Part shown: positions 16,991-26,778 of the stretch, piece after piece
Layout of the letters: the number at the start of each line of letters is the position of its first letter
Numbering within the stretch: position 1 is the stretch's first letter
Source of the DNA: Verrucomicrobiaceae bacterium
GTDB taxonomy: Bacteria; Verrucomicrobiota; Verrucomicrobiia; Verrucomicrobiales; Verrucomicrobiaceae
Length of the DNA: 64,000 nt
Direction of reading: 5' to 3'
Assembly: GCA_015075365.1 (NCBI GenBank)
Contig: JABTUN010000005.1
Span: 186,001-250,000, forward strand
The notes under the pieces: generated by a model
The model's input: the letters and a program-made list of their open reading frames with translations, nothing else
Told to the model about the DNA's origin: nothing
Databases searched by the model: none
Program-made: the position numbers and the translations under genes

Positions 16991-19984
16991 ATGAAACTGA
17001 AATTGCGCGCCACCTGGCACACGCTGGCCCTGCTGACGATGCTGGCGGCGATGTGGTATGCGGCGGAGGCGCAGTCGAACGGGGCGGCGTATCTGCTGGC
17101 GATGCTGGCAGGGCTGCTGACGGCGGTGTCCGTGCTGCATGCGCGGGCCAACCTGCGCGGGCTGTCCGTGCGGGTGCGGAGCATGGCGGTGATGCGGGAG
17201 GGGGAGCGCGGCCGGGTGCGGGTGGAGGTGACGAACCAGGCGGCGAAACCGGCGCGCGGGGTGGAATGGATCGTCGAGGGGGCGGCGCGGGGCGTGTTTG
17301 TGGACGGGGTGGAGCCCGGGGAGACGAGGCACCTGGAACTGCCCGCGCCAGCGCAGCCGCGCGCGGGCGCGCCGCTGCGGCTGGTGGCGCGCAGCGTGTA
17401 TCCGCTGGGTTTGTACAGCATGGAGGCGGTGATCGAGGCGGCGGGGGCGCGGGTGGTACACCCGAAGCCGGCCGGGAATTTGCCGCTGCCGTCAGCGCGG
17501 CCGCTTTCCCCGGAGGCGCGGTTGCTGCTGTCATCGGGCGCGGGGGATGCGGTGGCCCGCGGCGGGGATGACTTTGCGGGGACGCGGGAATGGCAGCCTG
17601 GGGATTCCCCGCGGCACATTGACTGGCGCGCGGTGGCGCGCGGCCGGCCGCTGGTGGTGAAAACCTGGGCGGCGCAGGCGCAGGATGGCGTGGTGCTGGA
17701 CTGGGAGGCGGTCCCGCTGGCGGAAGAGGCGCGCGGGGGGCAGATGGCGCGGTGGATCGAGGATTGTGCGCGGGAGGGGCGGCCCTTTGAGCTGCGGCTG
17801 CCGACGGTGCACATCCCGGTGGGAGGCGGCGAGGCGCAGGCGCGGCGCTGTCTCGACGCGCTGGGGCAGTTCCTGGCGGCGCGGGATGCGGAGGCGGCAG
17901 GCGCGGGGCAGGGGGCGCAGTTTGCGGGAGAACCGTCCGCGCGCCGGGTGCCATGGAGCTTTGAAACATCGTCCCACCTGCCGCCGGGGCCGCTGCGCCT
18001 GATGGGGGTGGCGCTGCTGCTGAGCTTCCTGCCGCTGGCGGGGGTGGTGGCGCTGCCGTGCATGGGGGTGGCGGCGCTGTGCTTCCTGTGGCGGGCGGTG
18101 CTGCGGCTGCCGGTGCCGCATGTGGGTGTGCGGTTGCTGGTGCTTGGCGCGGGGGTGTTCACGACGTGGTTTTCCCATGCCACGCTGCGCAGTATGGAGG
18201 CGGGGATCGGCCTGTTGATCACGCTGGCGGGGGCGAAGCTGCTGGAGAGCCGCACGCCGAGGGAGTTTCAAATTCTGGCGATGATCGGGTGGTTCCTGTG
18301 CCTGTGCGGCATCGTGCTGGACAACAGCCTGACGCGGATGCTTTGGTGCGTGGCGGCCTTTGCGATGATCACGCTGTGCCTGGTGCGCTTCCGTCACAGC
18401 GTGCCGGGGCTGTGGCGTCCGGCACGAGTGACGGGGGCGATGTTTGCGCAGGCGGTGCCGCTGGTGGCGGTGCTGTTCCTGGTGTTCCCGCGCGGGCTGC
18501 TGAATCTGAGCGCCACGTTTGGCTCCCAGGCGGGCATGTCCGGCATCACGGATGAGCTGGACCCGGGCAGCCTGACGAGCGTGGCGCTGCGGATGGAGCG
18601 CGCCTTCAAGGTGGAGTTCCCGGACGGGCGCGTGCCCACCAACGACCAGCGCTACTGGCGCTGCCTGACGCTGTGGGACTGCCATGGCCTGCGCTGGCGG
18701 CGCGGCCAGCGCCTGGGCTACACGCCGCGCCTGCTGGTGCCGGATGCCTCCCTGGACACGCGCCATATCATCACGCTGGAGCCCAGCGGCGCGCGCTGGC
18801 TGCCCGCGCTGGACATTCCTCTGCGTCTGGACATGGACCGCAGCTACCTGCTGCCGGAGTTTGACGACTGTTTCGCCAGCCCCTTCTCGATACGCAGCCC
18901 CATCCGTTATGAGGTGCGCTCCCGCGCGCTGCAACGCCAGCCGGAGGACCTGCCGGATCATCACCGGGAGGCAGCGCTGGCGCTGCCACAGCGCCTGCCG
19001 GCGAGCATGCGAGCGCTGGCCGCCGCGTGGGAAAACGGCGCGCGCAGTGACGAGGATATCGTGCTGCGCGCGCTGGAGCACTACCGCACCCAGGGCTATG
19101 AGTACACGCTGACGCCGGATGACTACAGCGGGCCGGATGGATTCGAGGACTTCATGCTGCGGGGAAAAAAGGGGTTTTGCGAGCACTTCAGCGCCTCCTT
19201 TGCCACGCTGATGCGCCTGGCGGGCGTGCCTTCGCGCGTGGTGGTGGGCTTCCTGGGCGGTGAATGGGTGCCGGAGCGCCAGCATATGATCGTGCGGCAG
19301 AGTGACGCGCACGCATGGGTGGAGGTGTGGCTGGAGCGGCTGGGCTGGCTGAGGATCGACCCCACTGCCGCGCTGGCGCCGGACCGGGTGAACCAGGACC
19401 CGCGCCGCATCATTGAGGCGCAGGCCTCCCGCGCGGCGCGCGAGTTTGGCTTCCTGGGTGAGATGGTCTTTCAGGTGCGCGTGATGTGGGACCGGCTGAG
19501 CTACGCGTGGGAGGACCGGGTGGTGGATTTTGACCGGGAGGAGCAGAGCGACTGGCTGGCATCGCTGGGCTGGCGCTCCGGCACCTGGTGGCATCTGCTG
19601 GGCGTGAGCGCGGGTGTGGTGGCGTTGGGCCTGCTGGCCGTGTGGGCGTGGCTGCGCCGCCGCGCCGTGCCGGATGATCCCTGGGCGCGTGCTTGGCAGC
19701 GCCTGTGCCGGAAGCTGCTGCGCGCCGGCTTTCCCGCGCGGCGTCCCTGTGAAGGCCCGCTGGCTTATGTGGAGCGCCTGCGCACCGGGAGTGCGGAGAT
19801 CGAGGCGCTGGTGCAGGACTACGTCGCCGGACGCTACGGCGCGCCATCTGCAACGGTGTCCGGCTTTGCCCGGCGCGTGCGCCGTCTGCGCGTGGGGAGA
19901 CGCGCCGGGCGTGCAGGCAGGCCGGGGCGTTTTGCCGCGCCGCTGCGGGGAGGGCTGAAAGAGGGGGCGGAGGGCTCCCGTTAG
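16991..19984 (+). CDS. DUF58-TgpA fusion: membrane-bound transglutaminase-like protein
   Basis: 997 residues. The ATG at 16991 directly precedes two membrane helices (residues 10-48); upstream codons in frame lack initiation signals. A DUF58-like module follows, with the hallmark SPRHIDWRAVARGRPLVVK (206-224). Next are DUF3488-type membrane helices (about 335-500) and a periplasmic transglutaminase-like domain with Cys730 (GFCEHFSASF), His774 (SDAHAWVEVW) and Asp790 (RIDPTAAL). Another membrane helix comes near 870, then a C-terminal DUF4129-like tail. In most bacteria DUF58 and TgpA are separate genes beside a MoxR ATPase. Here they are one polypeptide and no moxR is adjacent. The role is probably in envelope protein processing, but substrates are unknown. 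Confidence 0.85.
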   Translation: MKLKLRATWHTLALLTMLAAMWYAAEAQSNGAAYLLAMLAGLLTAVSVLHARANLRGLSVRVRSMAVMREGERGRVRVEVTNQAAKPARGVEWIVEGAARGVFVDGVEPGETRHLELPAPAQPRAGAPLRLVARSVYPLGLYSMEAVIEAAGARVVHPKPAGNLPLPSARPLSPEARLLLSSGAGDAVARGGDDFAGTREWQPGDSPRHIDWRAVARGRPLVVKTWAAQAQDGVVLDWEAVPLAEEARGGQMARWIEDCAREGRPFELRLPTVHIPVGGGEAQARRCLDALGQFLAARDAEAAGAGQGAQFAGEPSARRVPWSFETSSHLPPGPLRLMGVALLLSFLPLAGVVALPCMGVAALCFLWRAVLRLPVPHVGVRLLVLGAGVFTTWFSHATLRSMEAGIGLLITLAGAKLLESRTPREFQILAMIGWFLCLCGIVLDNSLTRMLWCVAAFAMITLCLVRFRHSVPGLWRPARVTGAMFAQAVPLVAVLFLVFPRGLLNLSATFGSQAGMSGITDELDPGSLTSVALRMERAFKVEFPDGRVPTNDQRYWRCLTLWDCHGLRWRRGQRLGYTPRLLVPDASLDTRHIITLEPSGARWLPALDIPLRLDMDRSYLLPEFDDCFASPFSIRSPIRYEVRSRALQRQPEDLPDHHREAALALPQRLPASMRALAAAWENGARSDEDIVLRALEHYRTQGYEYTLTPDDYSGPDGFEDFMLRGKKGFCEHFSASFATLMRLAGVPSRVVVGFLGGEWVPERQHMIVRQSDAHAWVEVWLERLGWLRIDPTAALAPDRVNQDPRRIIEAQASRAAREFGFLGEMVFQVRVMWDRLSYAWEDRVVDFDREEQSDWLASLGWRSGTWWHLLGVSAGVVALGLLAVWAWLRRRAVPDDPWARAWQRLCRKLLRAGFPARRPCEGPLAYVERLRTGSAEIEALVQDYVAGRYGAPSATVSGFARRVRRLRVGRRAGRAGRPGRFAAPLRGGLKEGAEGSR

Positions 19985-19999
19985 GCTCGCGCCTCCCCC

Positions 20000-22876
20000 A
20001 TGCGCCGCCCTCTTGTTTTGATGTTGTTTTGGACTGTTTCCGTCTCCGCGGCGGACATGACGCACTTTGAGCAGCGCATCCGGCCGCTGCTGATCGAGAA
20101 CTGCATCGACTGCCACGGGCCGGGGAAGCAAAAAGGCGGGCTGCGGCTGGATTCGCGGGCTGGCTGGCAGACGGGCGGGGATTCCGGGCCGGCGGTGGTG
20201 CCGGGGAAGCTGGAGGGGAGCAAGCTGTGGCAGGCGGTGACCTACACGGATCGCGATCTGAAGATGCCGCCGAAACGGAAGCTCAAGGACAGCGAGGTCG
20301 CGGATTTAAAGCGCTGGATCGAGGAGGGCGCGCCGGACCCGCGGGAGGCGGTGGCGGCCAGCGGGCCGAAATCCGGCTCCACCCGCGCGGATTTGAGTTT
20401 TTGGTCCTTCCAGCCGCCGAAGGCAGCACCGCCACCTGCAGTGAAGGACGCGGCGTGGCCGGCGAATGACGTCGACCGTTTCATCCTGGCGAAACTGGAG
20501 CAAAACAACCTGGCTCCCGCGCCGGACGCGGAAGCGGGCACGTTGCTGCGGCGGCTGTCCTTTGACCTGACCGGCCTGCCGCCGGGGGCGGAGACGATTC
20601 GACCGACCAACACGGGGACGCTCTCCCTGCCTGACTACGAGCGAATGGTGGACGAAATGCTGGCCAGTGACGCCTTCGCGGAGCGGTTCACCTCACACTG
20701 GCTGGACATCACGCGCTTTGCGGAGTCGTCCGGCGGCGGGCGCTCGCTGCCCTTCAAGGATGCGTGGCGCTTCCGGGATTACGTGCTGGAGTCCATCCGT
20801 GACAATGTGCCGGTGGACCGCATGATCCAGGAGCAGATCGCGGGAGACCTGCTGCCGTATGAGAGCGCGGCGCAGCGCCGGCGCCAGCTCACGGCGACGG
20901 GTTTTCTGGCGCTGGGGCCGACAAACTACGAGGAGCAGGACAAAGGCATGCTGCGGATGGACATCGTGGACGAGCAGCTCGACACGATGGGCCGCGCCTT
21001 CCTGGGCATGACCATCGGCTGCGCGCGCTGCCACGATCACAAGTTCGACCCGATCTCGACACGGGACTACTATGCTCTGGCGGGCATCCTGCGCAGCACG
21101 CGCACGCTCAAGAACTACACGGACAACGTGGCGCACTGGATCGACACGCCGCTGCCGCTGGACGGCGCGGCGGAGGCCGGGATGCAGCGGCACGAGAAGG
21201 CCGTGGAGGCGGTGAAGGCGGAGATCGCCGCGCTGAAGGACGACCTGCGGGACGCGGGCAGCGCGGAGTTGCGCGCGCGCACGAGCATCACGCCGTCCGA
21301 CCTGCCAGGCATCGTGATCGACGACAGCGAGGCGGAGAAGGTGGGCTTCTGGAAAAACTCGACACACTACGGTCCCTACATTGGCGCGGGCTATGTGAGC
21401 GACCACAACGAGGGCAAGGGGGAGAAGACGATCTCCTTCACACCGAAATTCCCGCGCACAGGGCGCTATGAGGTGCGCGTGGCCTTCAACGCGGGGCCGG
21501 GGCGCTCGGCGCGGGTGCTGGCGACGATCCTGCACGCGGACGGGGAGGAGCTGAAGGAGTTCAAGATGGCCACGGAGAGCCTGCGCGGGCTGCAATTCGC
21601 CTCGCTGGGCACTTACCGGTTCGAGGCGAACGGCCAGGGCTTTGTGCTCATTTCCAACGCGGCCTCCGAGGGTTATGTGACGGTGGACGCGGTGCAGTTC
21701 CTGCCGGCGGAGGGTGCCGCGGACGCGCCGGTGGCGAACAAGCCGTCCGGCAAGGAGGCGGAGCTGAAGAAGCGCCTGGCGGCGGCGGAAAAACAGCTCA
21801 AGGAACTGCAAAAAGACCGCCCGGCGCGCCCGGAGGTGATGTCCGTGGCGGAGGACGAGGCACCGGAGGACGCCAAGATCCACATCCGCGGCAACATCCG
21901 CAATCTGGGCGCGGTGGTGCCGCGCGGCTTCATCCAGGCGGCGATGCGCTCCGGCGCGCCAGCCATCCCGGCGGATGCCAGCGGCAGGCTGCAACTGGCG
22001 CAATGGATGACCGCGCGCGATCACCCGCTGACGGCGCGTGTGATGGTGAACCGCGTGTGGCACTGGCTTTTCGGCGCGGGCATCGTGCGCACGACGGATA
22101 ATTTCGGCGCGACGGGCGAGGCGCCGAGCCATCCGGAACTGCTCGACCACCTGGCGGTCAAGTTCATGGAGGACGGCTGGAACCTGAAACGGCTGGTGAA
22201 GGAGATGGTGATGAGCCGGACCTACCGGATGAGCAGCCGGCCGGGTTCCTCCACCCGTCCAGGCAACGGGTTGGAAAACCCGTCCCTCAAGGACCCGGAC
22301 AACCGCCTGCTCTCGCGCATGAACCGGAAGCGGCTGGACGCGGAGAGCCTGCGGGACACGATGCTGCACGCGGCGGGCACTTTGCAGCGGGATTTTGGCG
22401 GGCCGGGCGTGCAGGCCACGTCCATCGACGCGAACGACCAGAAGGTGCAGAACCTGGAGTACGCCTACACCTTCGACGACACGCGGCGCAGCGTGTACAC
22501 CGCCGCCTTCCGCAATGTGCGCCATCCGCTCTTTGAGGTGTTTGACTTTGCCGACATCAACCAGCCGATCAGCCAGCGCACCACGAGCACGGTGGCCACG
22601 CAGGCGCTGTTCCTGATGAACTCGCCGAAGGTGATCGAGCAGGCGCGCGCCGCGGCGGAGGTGGTGCTGAAGTCCTCCAGGGACGAGGCGGCGCGCATCG
22701 AGACCGCGTTCCAAAAGTCGCTGCAACGCGCGCCGACGGTGAAGGAGCGTGCGCAGGTGCGTGTGTTTCTCGACTCCAGCATCTCCGGCAACGCCACTGC
22801 GGAGGAGATCCGCGATGTGTGGGCGCGCTTCATCCAGACGCTCTGGGCCACGCCGGAGTTCCGGTTTGTGGATTGA
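20000..22876 (+). CDS. PSD1/DUF1549-DUF1553 protein with cytochrome c motif and golvesin-like domain
   Basis: 958 residues with a short signal peptide (..FWTVSVSA). The N-terminus has a heme c motif, CIDCH (35-39), in a planctomycete cytochrome C (PSCyt1) domain. DUF1549 follows, with NDVDRFILAKLE, DITRFAESSGGGRS and a second CxxCH (GCARCHDHKFDP). A beta-rich insert (about 430-580) ends GYVTVDAVQFLPAE, like golvesin/xanthan-lyase binding modules. The last part is DUF1553, with HPLTARVMVNRVWHWLFGAGIV and NRKRLDAESLRD. These large exported proteins are abundant in Planctomycetes and Verrucomicrobia and normally pair with DUF1501 proteins, absent here. A role in oxidative polymer breakdown is suspected but not established. 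Confidence 0.9.
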   Translation: MRRPLVLMLFWTVSVSAADMTHFEQRIRPLLIENCIDCHGPGKQKGGLRLDSRAGWQTGGDSGPAVVPGKLEGSKLWQAVTYTDRDLKMPPKRKLKDSEVADLKRWIEEGAPDPREAVAASGPKSGSTRADLSFWSFQPPKAAPPPAVKDAAWPANDVDRFILAKLEQNNLAPAPDAEAGTLLRRLSFDLTGLPPGAETIRPTNTGTLSLPDYERMVDEMLASDAFAERFTSHWLDITRFAESSGGGRSLPFKDAWRFRDYVLESIRDNVPVDRMIQEQIAGDLLPYESAAQRRRQLTATGFLALGPTNYEEQDKGMLRMDIVDEQLDTMGRAFLGMTIGCARCHDHKFDPISTRDYYALAGILRSTRTLKNYTDNVAHWIDTPLPLDGAAEAGMQRHEKAVEAVKAEIAALKDDLRDAGSAELRARTSITPSDLPGIVIDDSEAEKVGFWKNSTHYGPYIGAGYVSDHNEGKGEKTISFTPKFPRTGRYEVRVAFNAGPGRSARVLATILHADGEELKEFKMATESLRGLQFASLGTYRFEANGQGFVLISNAASEGYVTVDAVQFLPAEGAADAPVANKPSGKEAELKKRLAAAEKQLKELQKDRPARPEVMSVAEDEAPEDAKIHIRGNIRNLGAVVPRGFIQAAMRSGAPAIPADASGRLQLAQWMTARDHPLTARVMVNRVWHWLFGAGIVRTTDNFGATGEAPSHPELLDHLAVKFMEDGWNLKRLVKEMVMSRTYRMSSRPGSSTRPGNGLENPSLKDPDNRLLSRMNRKRLDAESLRDTMLHAAGTLQRDFGGPGVQATSIDANDQKVQNLEYAYTFDDTRRSVYTAAFRNVRHPLFEVFDFADINQPISQRTTSTVATQALFLMNSPKVIEQARAAAEVVLKSSRDEAARIETAFQKSLQRAPTVKERAQVRVFLDSSISGNATAEEIRDVWARFIQTLWATPEFRFVD

Positions 22877-22912
22877 GCAGCGGCGAGCGCCCTCGCCGCG
22901 CAGGTGCCGCGT

Positions 22913-25399
22913 TCACGGCACGCGCTCGATGACGAGTCGCACAAACTGCCGCTCCGCGTCACCGCCGGTCAGCTCGCGCGTGACGCCGACCTCCCGGATC
23001 GTGCCACCGACGACGCTTTCGCCAGTGACGGTGCCGCCGTTCTGCCCGCTGGCGGGCGCGCCGGCCACGCTCTGTGCGATGGCGGTCCATCCGCCGAGCG
23101 CGGAGCTGATTTCCAGACGGTAGGTGAGGTCCGTGGCGGCGCTGTCACGCAGAAAGGTGGTGCTCAGCAGGCGGCTGCCGCCGGAGGGCGGGGAAAACGC
23201 CGGCTGGAGGCCCGTCTGGGCGTTGTAGGCCAGCGGGCTGAAGCCGAAGGCGTATTCGAGCTGGTTGGCGATGCCATCGCCGTCCAGATCGCCGTGGGGA
23301 TCGACCCACTGGCCGGTGAGGAGGGCGGGGAAATGCTGCGCCAGCCATTTCTGGAAGGGCGTGGCATGCACCAGCACCAGTTGCGGGCGTTTCGCCGGAT
23401 CGGCGTCCTCACGACTGGCGATGGTCTTGGTGGTGGAAGTGCCCGTTTCGTCCGAGCGCAGCAACCAGCCGAAATTCGTTCCCGGCGTGGCCTGCCAGTT
23501 CCGCACATCCTGCGTGAGCTGCGGGCTGAAGAAGCCGCGAACACCCGTTTGGGTGTTGACGCCAAATGCGGCGGACTGGGTGGTGGAAAAGTCGCCGCCT
23601 TCGTCGCCCCACGGAACGGGTGTGGTGGTGGAGTAGAGCCTGTTGATCCAGGTGGCATCACCATTCTGCGCCGTGGCACCGCCCGTGGCGCTGAAGGAGG
23701 CGGCTTCTCCCCATGAGGAGAGGACGCGGTTGAGAATGGTGTTCCGCTGGCCTGGATTCCCGGTGAGCGCCGCGGTAACATGAAGTTGCAGCAGTGCCGC
23801 GCCCACATGCGTGCCTGCTGGCACATTGGAGAGATCAAACTGGAGCAGCGCGCGGCGCAATTGATCCGACGCGGTGGTTCCCGCAAAGAGCGGCCCTGTG
23901 CCATTGCTCAACTCCTCGCCGCCACCACCGGTCTCCGTGAAGATGCTGTTGTCCTTCACCGCCGTGAGCACGACCGGCGCAGGATTGACCGGCGCGGCCA
24001 CCAGTTGATACAGGCCGCCGTTGGGCAGGCCGTTTTCCAGTGCCAGCACGCCGCCGCTGCTCTTCGTGCCGACGTAGATTTCCCCCGCGCTGTCACGCCC
24101 CAGGCACATCACACGGGTGGAGAGTGGATTGCCGCCGAGTATCGGAATGGCCTCGGTGAGCGTGAAGGTGCCGCTGCCGGGTGGATTGACCTCTTCCAGC
24201 CCCATGAGGCGGCCGCTGGCGGAGCCGCTTGTCGCGCCATAGTCGCCAAACACATACTTCCCCTGCAGCGCGGGAATGGCGCTGCCACGATAGACATAAC
24301 CGCCGGTGATGGAGAGCCCCAGCAGCGGCAGCGTGGTGCCCGTGATGCCGGGATGGCCGTACTGCGCGATGGGGTCGATCAGCGTGCCGCCTGGATGTGC
24401 CATGGTGGAGGAAAACGACGGCCTTTCCGTGCCCTCCATGTAGCGCCAGCCATAATTCCCGCCGCTGACGATCAGATTCACCTCCTCAATGCGTCCCTGG
24501 CCCACATCCGCGCAGAAGAGCCGGCCCGTGCCGCCGGGCCCGTCATCAAAGGCCAGGCCCCAGGGATTGCGGATGCCATAGGCATAAATCTCCTCCTTGA
24601 TGCCGCCGCCCGCGCCCACCAAGGGATTCGTGGCCGGGATGCCATACTGGCCGCCGGGGCCGTTTGTGCCCAGCGGGTCGATGCGGAGGATCTTGCCGAG
24701 GTAGTTGGTCCTGTCCTGGCCGTTGCCGAGGGCGCCCGTGGGCCGTGGACTCGTGCTCGCGCCGCCGGTATGGCCCACATTGTTGTCATCCGCGCTGCCG
24801 CCGTCGCCGCTGCCGATGTAAAGCAGGCCGTTGCTGTCAAAGAGCAGGTTGCCGCCGTTGTGATTGCTTTGCGGCTGTGGGTAGAGCAGCAGCTTGCGCT
24901 CGGAAAGCGGATTTGCCGTGTTGGGATCGCTGGCGGAGACCTGGAACTCTGCGATCACGGTCGTGCAATTGGGCGTCCATGCCCCGCCATCGTGCGGCGG
25001 CGGGTCGATCCCGGCCTGGTAAGTCTTGTTGTAATTCAGATAAAACCGGCGGTGGCCCGGCGAGGCCGGATTCGCATAACCAGGATGAAAGGCCAGGCTC
25101 AGCAGGCCGCGCTCCGTGTAGCCCATGGTCACTCCCAGCACCTTCCGGTGAGCCGGGTCCGCCGCCGCGTCCGAGATGTCCAAAAACGGCGTCGGGCGCA
25201 TCATGCCGCCCTCCACGATGAAAATGCGCCCCGGCTGGTCGCACACAAAAAGGCGTCCACTGCCGTCCGGTGCCGCCACGATGCAGGTGGGGGAGTGGAA
25301 CTGCTGCTGCACCACTGGCTTCAGATACAGCGTGGGAAAGGCCGCCCGCGCCAGGGAACTGGCGGCGAGCCAAAGGAGGATGCGAAAAAACATATGCAT
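22913..25399 (-). CDS. Exported PQQ-dependent sugar dehydrogenase-like protein with DNRLRE domain
   Basis: 828 residues. After a signal peptide (..LLWLAASSLARA) comes a six-bladed beta-propeller of the soluble glucose/sorbosone dehydrogenase type. Landmarks are CIVAAPDGSGRLFVCDQPGRI, ERGLLSLAFHP, NHNGGNLLFDSNGLLYIGSGDGG, YGIRNPWGLAFDD and VNLIVSGGNYGWRYMEGTE. A DNRLRE-type beta domain follows (about 480-650; ALLQFDLSNVPAGTHV). The C-terminal segment carries DLDGDGIANQLEYAFGFSP, a calcium-binding-like module typical of secreted verrucomicrobial proteins. It probably oxidises a sugar or polyol outside the inner membrane. PQQ dependence is inferred from the family. It is convergent with the PSD1 gene. 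Confidence 0.88.
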   Translation of the reverse strand: MHMFFRILLWLAASSLARAAFPTLYLKPVVQQQFHSPTCIVAAPDGSGRLFVCDQPGRIFIVEGGMMRPTPFLDISDAAADPAHRKVLGVTMGYTERGLLSLAFHPGYANPASPGHRRFYLNYNKTYQAGIDPPPHDGGAWTPNCTTVIAEFQVSASDPNTANPLSERKLLLYPQPQSNHNGGNLLFDSNGLLYIGSGDGGSADDNNVGHTGGASTSPRPTGALGNGQDRTNYLGKILRIDPLGTNGPGGQYGIPATNPLVGAGGGIKEEIYAYGIRNPWGLAFDDGPGGTGRLFCADVGQGRIEEVNLIVSGGNYGWRYMEGTERPSFSSTMAHPGGTLIDPIAQYGHPGITGTTLPLLGLSITGGYVYRGSAIPALQGKYVFGDYGATSGSASGRLMGLEEVNPPGSGTFTLTEAIPILGGNPLSTRVMCLGRDSAGEIYVGTKSSGGVLALENGLPNGGLYQLVAAPVNPAPVVLTAVKDNSIFTETGGGGEELSNGTGPLFAGTTASDQLRRALLQFDLSNVPAGTHVGAALLQLHVTAALTGNPGQRNTILNRVLSSWGEAASFSATGGATAQNGDATWINRLYSTTTPVPWGDEGGDFSTTQSAAFGVNTQTGVRGFFSPQLTQDVRNWQATPGTNFGWLLRSDETGTSTTKTIASREDADPAKRPQLVLVHATPFQKWLAQHFPALLTGQWVDPHGDLDGDGIANQLEYAFGFSPLAYNAQTGLQPAFSPPSGGSRLLSTTFLRDSAATDLTYRLEISSALGGWTAIAQSVAGAPASGQNGGTVTGESVVGGTIREVGVTRELTGGDAERQFVRLVIERVP

Positions 25400-25548
25400 G
25401 GCCGGGGCGCGTGGTGGGCGGGAGACGGACAGGATTGAACCAGACCGCGTTCAAAGCGGCAAGACCTCATTTTTACGCCCGCGGCCAAAGGCCTTGCATT
25501 CCCGCCGCCTCCGGCTACTTCCATGCTGTCCGCCCTTCAGTGGCACAT

Positions 25549-25634
25549 GCCGGTGTGGTGAAATTGGTAGACGCGCTAGACTCAAAATCTTGTGGGCATC
25601 CCCCGTGTCGGTTCGAGTCCGACCACCGGCACCA
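25549..25634 (+). tRNA. tRNA-Leu(CAA)
   Basis: The acceptor arms gccggtg and caccggc pair perfectly, the discriminator is A, and CCA is encoded. The D-loop (ggtagacgc), the long variable arm of a class II tRNA and the T-arm ggttcgagtcc are present. The anticodon loop ctcaaaa gives CAA. The anticodon stem (ctaga/tcttg) has one T-T mismatch at the second pair. The layout closely parallels E. coli tRNA-Leu(CAA). Confidence 0.95.
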
Positions 25635-25723
25635 CTGGGCGTGGCGGGACGTGGATTTTTCCAAGGAATCCCGCGCCCCGCGCGTCTCACCCGTCCCTGC
25701 CGCCTCCAACCACCAGGAATCCC

Positions 25724-26716
25724 GTGCCCATCGAAACCCTCACCTACGAAACGCCGCAGTTTCTGCAAAAACTCATCGGCCATGACCTCGCCAGCCTGCG
25801 TCATGTGGCGGACGCCTTTGGCGTGAACGTCACCAGCCGGGAGGCCTGGGTGCGTCTGGAGGGGGAGGAGACCGCCATCAGCGCCGCGCGCGGCGTCTTC
25901 ATGCAGTTGGAAAAAGTCCGCCGCCAGGGCGGGGATGTCACCCCCGCCATGGTCCGTCTCGTGACGGAAAGCGTGCAGCGCGAGGGGGACGACGCGCCCG
26001 CGGAGGCCATCATCAGCCTCAAGCTCCTCAGCACCGGGAAAAAACCGCCCGTGCTGGCCAAGACCCGCGGTCAGATCGCCTACGTGCAGGCCATGCGGGA
26101 GAGCGAGGTCGTCTTTGGCATCGGTCCCGCCGGCACAGGCAAGACCTACCTCGCCATGGCCCAGGGGCTGCACCTGCTGCGGGAAAAGGTCGTGCAGCGC
26201 CTCGTGCTCACCCGTCCCGCCGTCGAGGCCGGGGAGGCGCTGGGCTTCCTGCCCGGTGATTTGAAGGAAAAAATCTTTCCCTACCTGCGCCCGCTCTACG
26301 ACGCCCTCTACGACATGCTGGAGCCGGAGGAGGCGGAGCGCCTTATCGAGCGCGGCGCCATCGAGATCGCCCCGCTGGCCTACATGCGCGGCCGCACGCT
26401 CAAAAACGCCTTCATCATCCTCGACGAGGCACAGAACACCACCACGGAGCAGATGCTCATGTTCCTCACCCGCCTTGGTGAGGGCGCGCGCTGCGTCGTC
26501 ACCGGCGATCCCTCCCAGATCGACCTGCGCCGCCATGTGCGCTCCGGCCTGCGGGAGGCCGTTGAGGTCCTGCAAGGCGTCGAAGGCGTGCGCTTCGTGA
26601 ACTTCCTCTCCAAGGATATCGTGCGCCTGCCCGTCGTGCAGCGCATCATCGAGGCCTACGACGCCGCGCGGAAAAAACCCGCCCACACAGCGCCCGCCGC
26701 CCGCGCAGAAGGCTGA
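25724..26716 (+). CDS. phoH: PhoH-family ATPase
   Basis: 330 residues. No ATG is usable: the frame's only upstream ATG lies inside the tRNA. I placed the start at GTG 25724, which has agga six bases upstream and gives [14 protein letters not shown]. The Walker A motif is GPAGTGKT (134-141) and Walker B is [12 protein letters not shown]. The sensor-like [12 protein letters not shown] and the C-terminal [19 protein letters not shown] are typical of PhoH. It is a cytoplasmic ATPase linked to RNA metabolism and often found with ybeY, which is not adjacent here. The gene lies 90 bp after the tRNA; co-transcription is possible. Confidence 0.93.
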   Translation: MPIETLTYETPQFLQKLIGHDLASLRHVADAFGVNVTSREAWVRLEGEETAISAARGVFMQLEKVRRQGGDVTPAMVRLVTESVQREGDDAPAEAIISLKLLSTGKKPPVLAKTRGQIAYVQAMRESEVVFGIGPAGTGKTYLAMAQGLHLLREKVVQRLVLTRPAVEAGEALGFLPGDLKEKIFPYLRPLYDALYDMLEPEEAERLIERGAIEIAPLAYMRGRTLKNAFIILDEAQNTTTEQMLMFLTRLGEGARCVVTGDPSQIDLRRHVRSGLREAVEVLQGVEGVRFVNFLSKDIVRLPVVQRIIEAYDAARKKPAHTAPAARAEG

Positions 26717-26778
26717 GGAGGGATGTTCCAGAGGAAACGGTCTTGCCGTGTCCCAACGGAATCCTTACACTCGCGCCC

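Noticed and set aside
17531-20131. A very long open frame (866 codons) on the minus strand opposite the DUF58-TgpA gene
   Set aside because: High-GC coding DNA leaves the antisense frame open; its translation is Arg/His/Pro/Gln-rich without domains, while the plus strand shows clear family motifs.
25549-25634. tRNA-Leu as a pseudogene because of the T-T mismatch in the anticodon stem
   Set aside because: All other stems, the class II arm, anticodon loop and encoded CCA are intact.
25592-25723. Longer PhoH start at an ATG inside the tRNA gene
   Set aside because: It would translate tRNA sequence; GTG 25724 with agga upstream gives a normal PhoH N-terminus.
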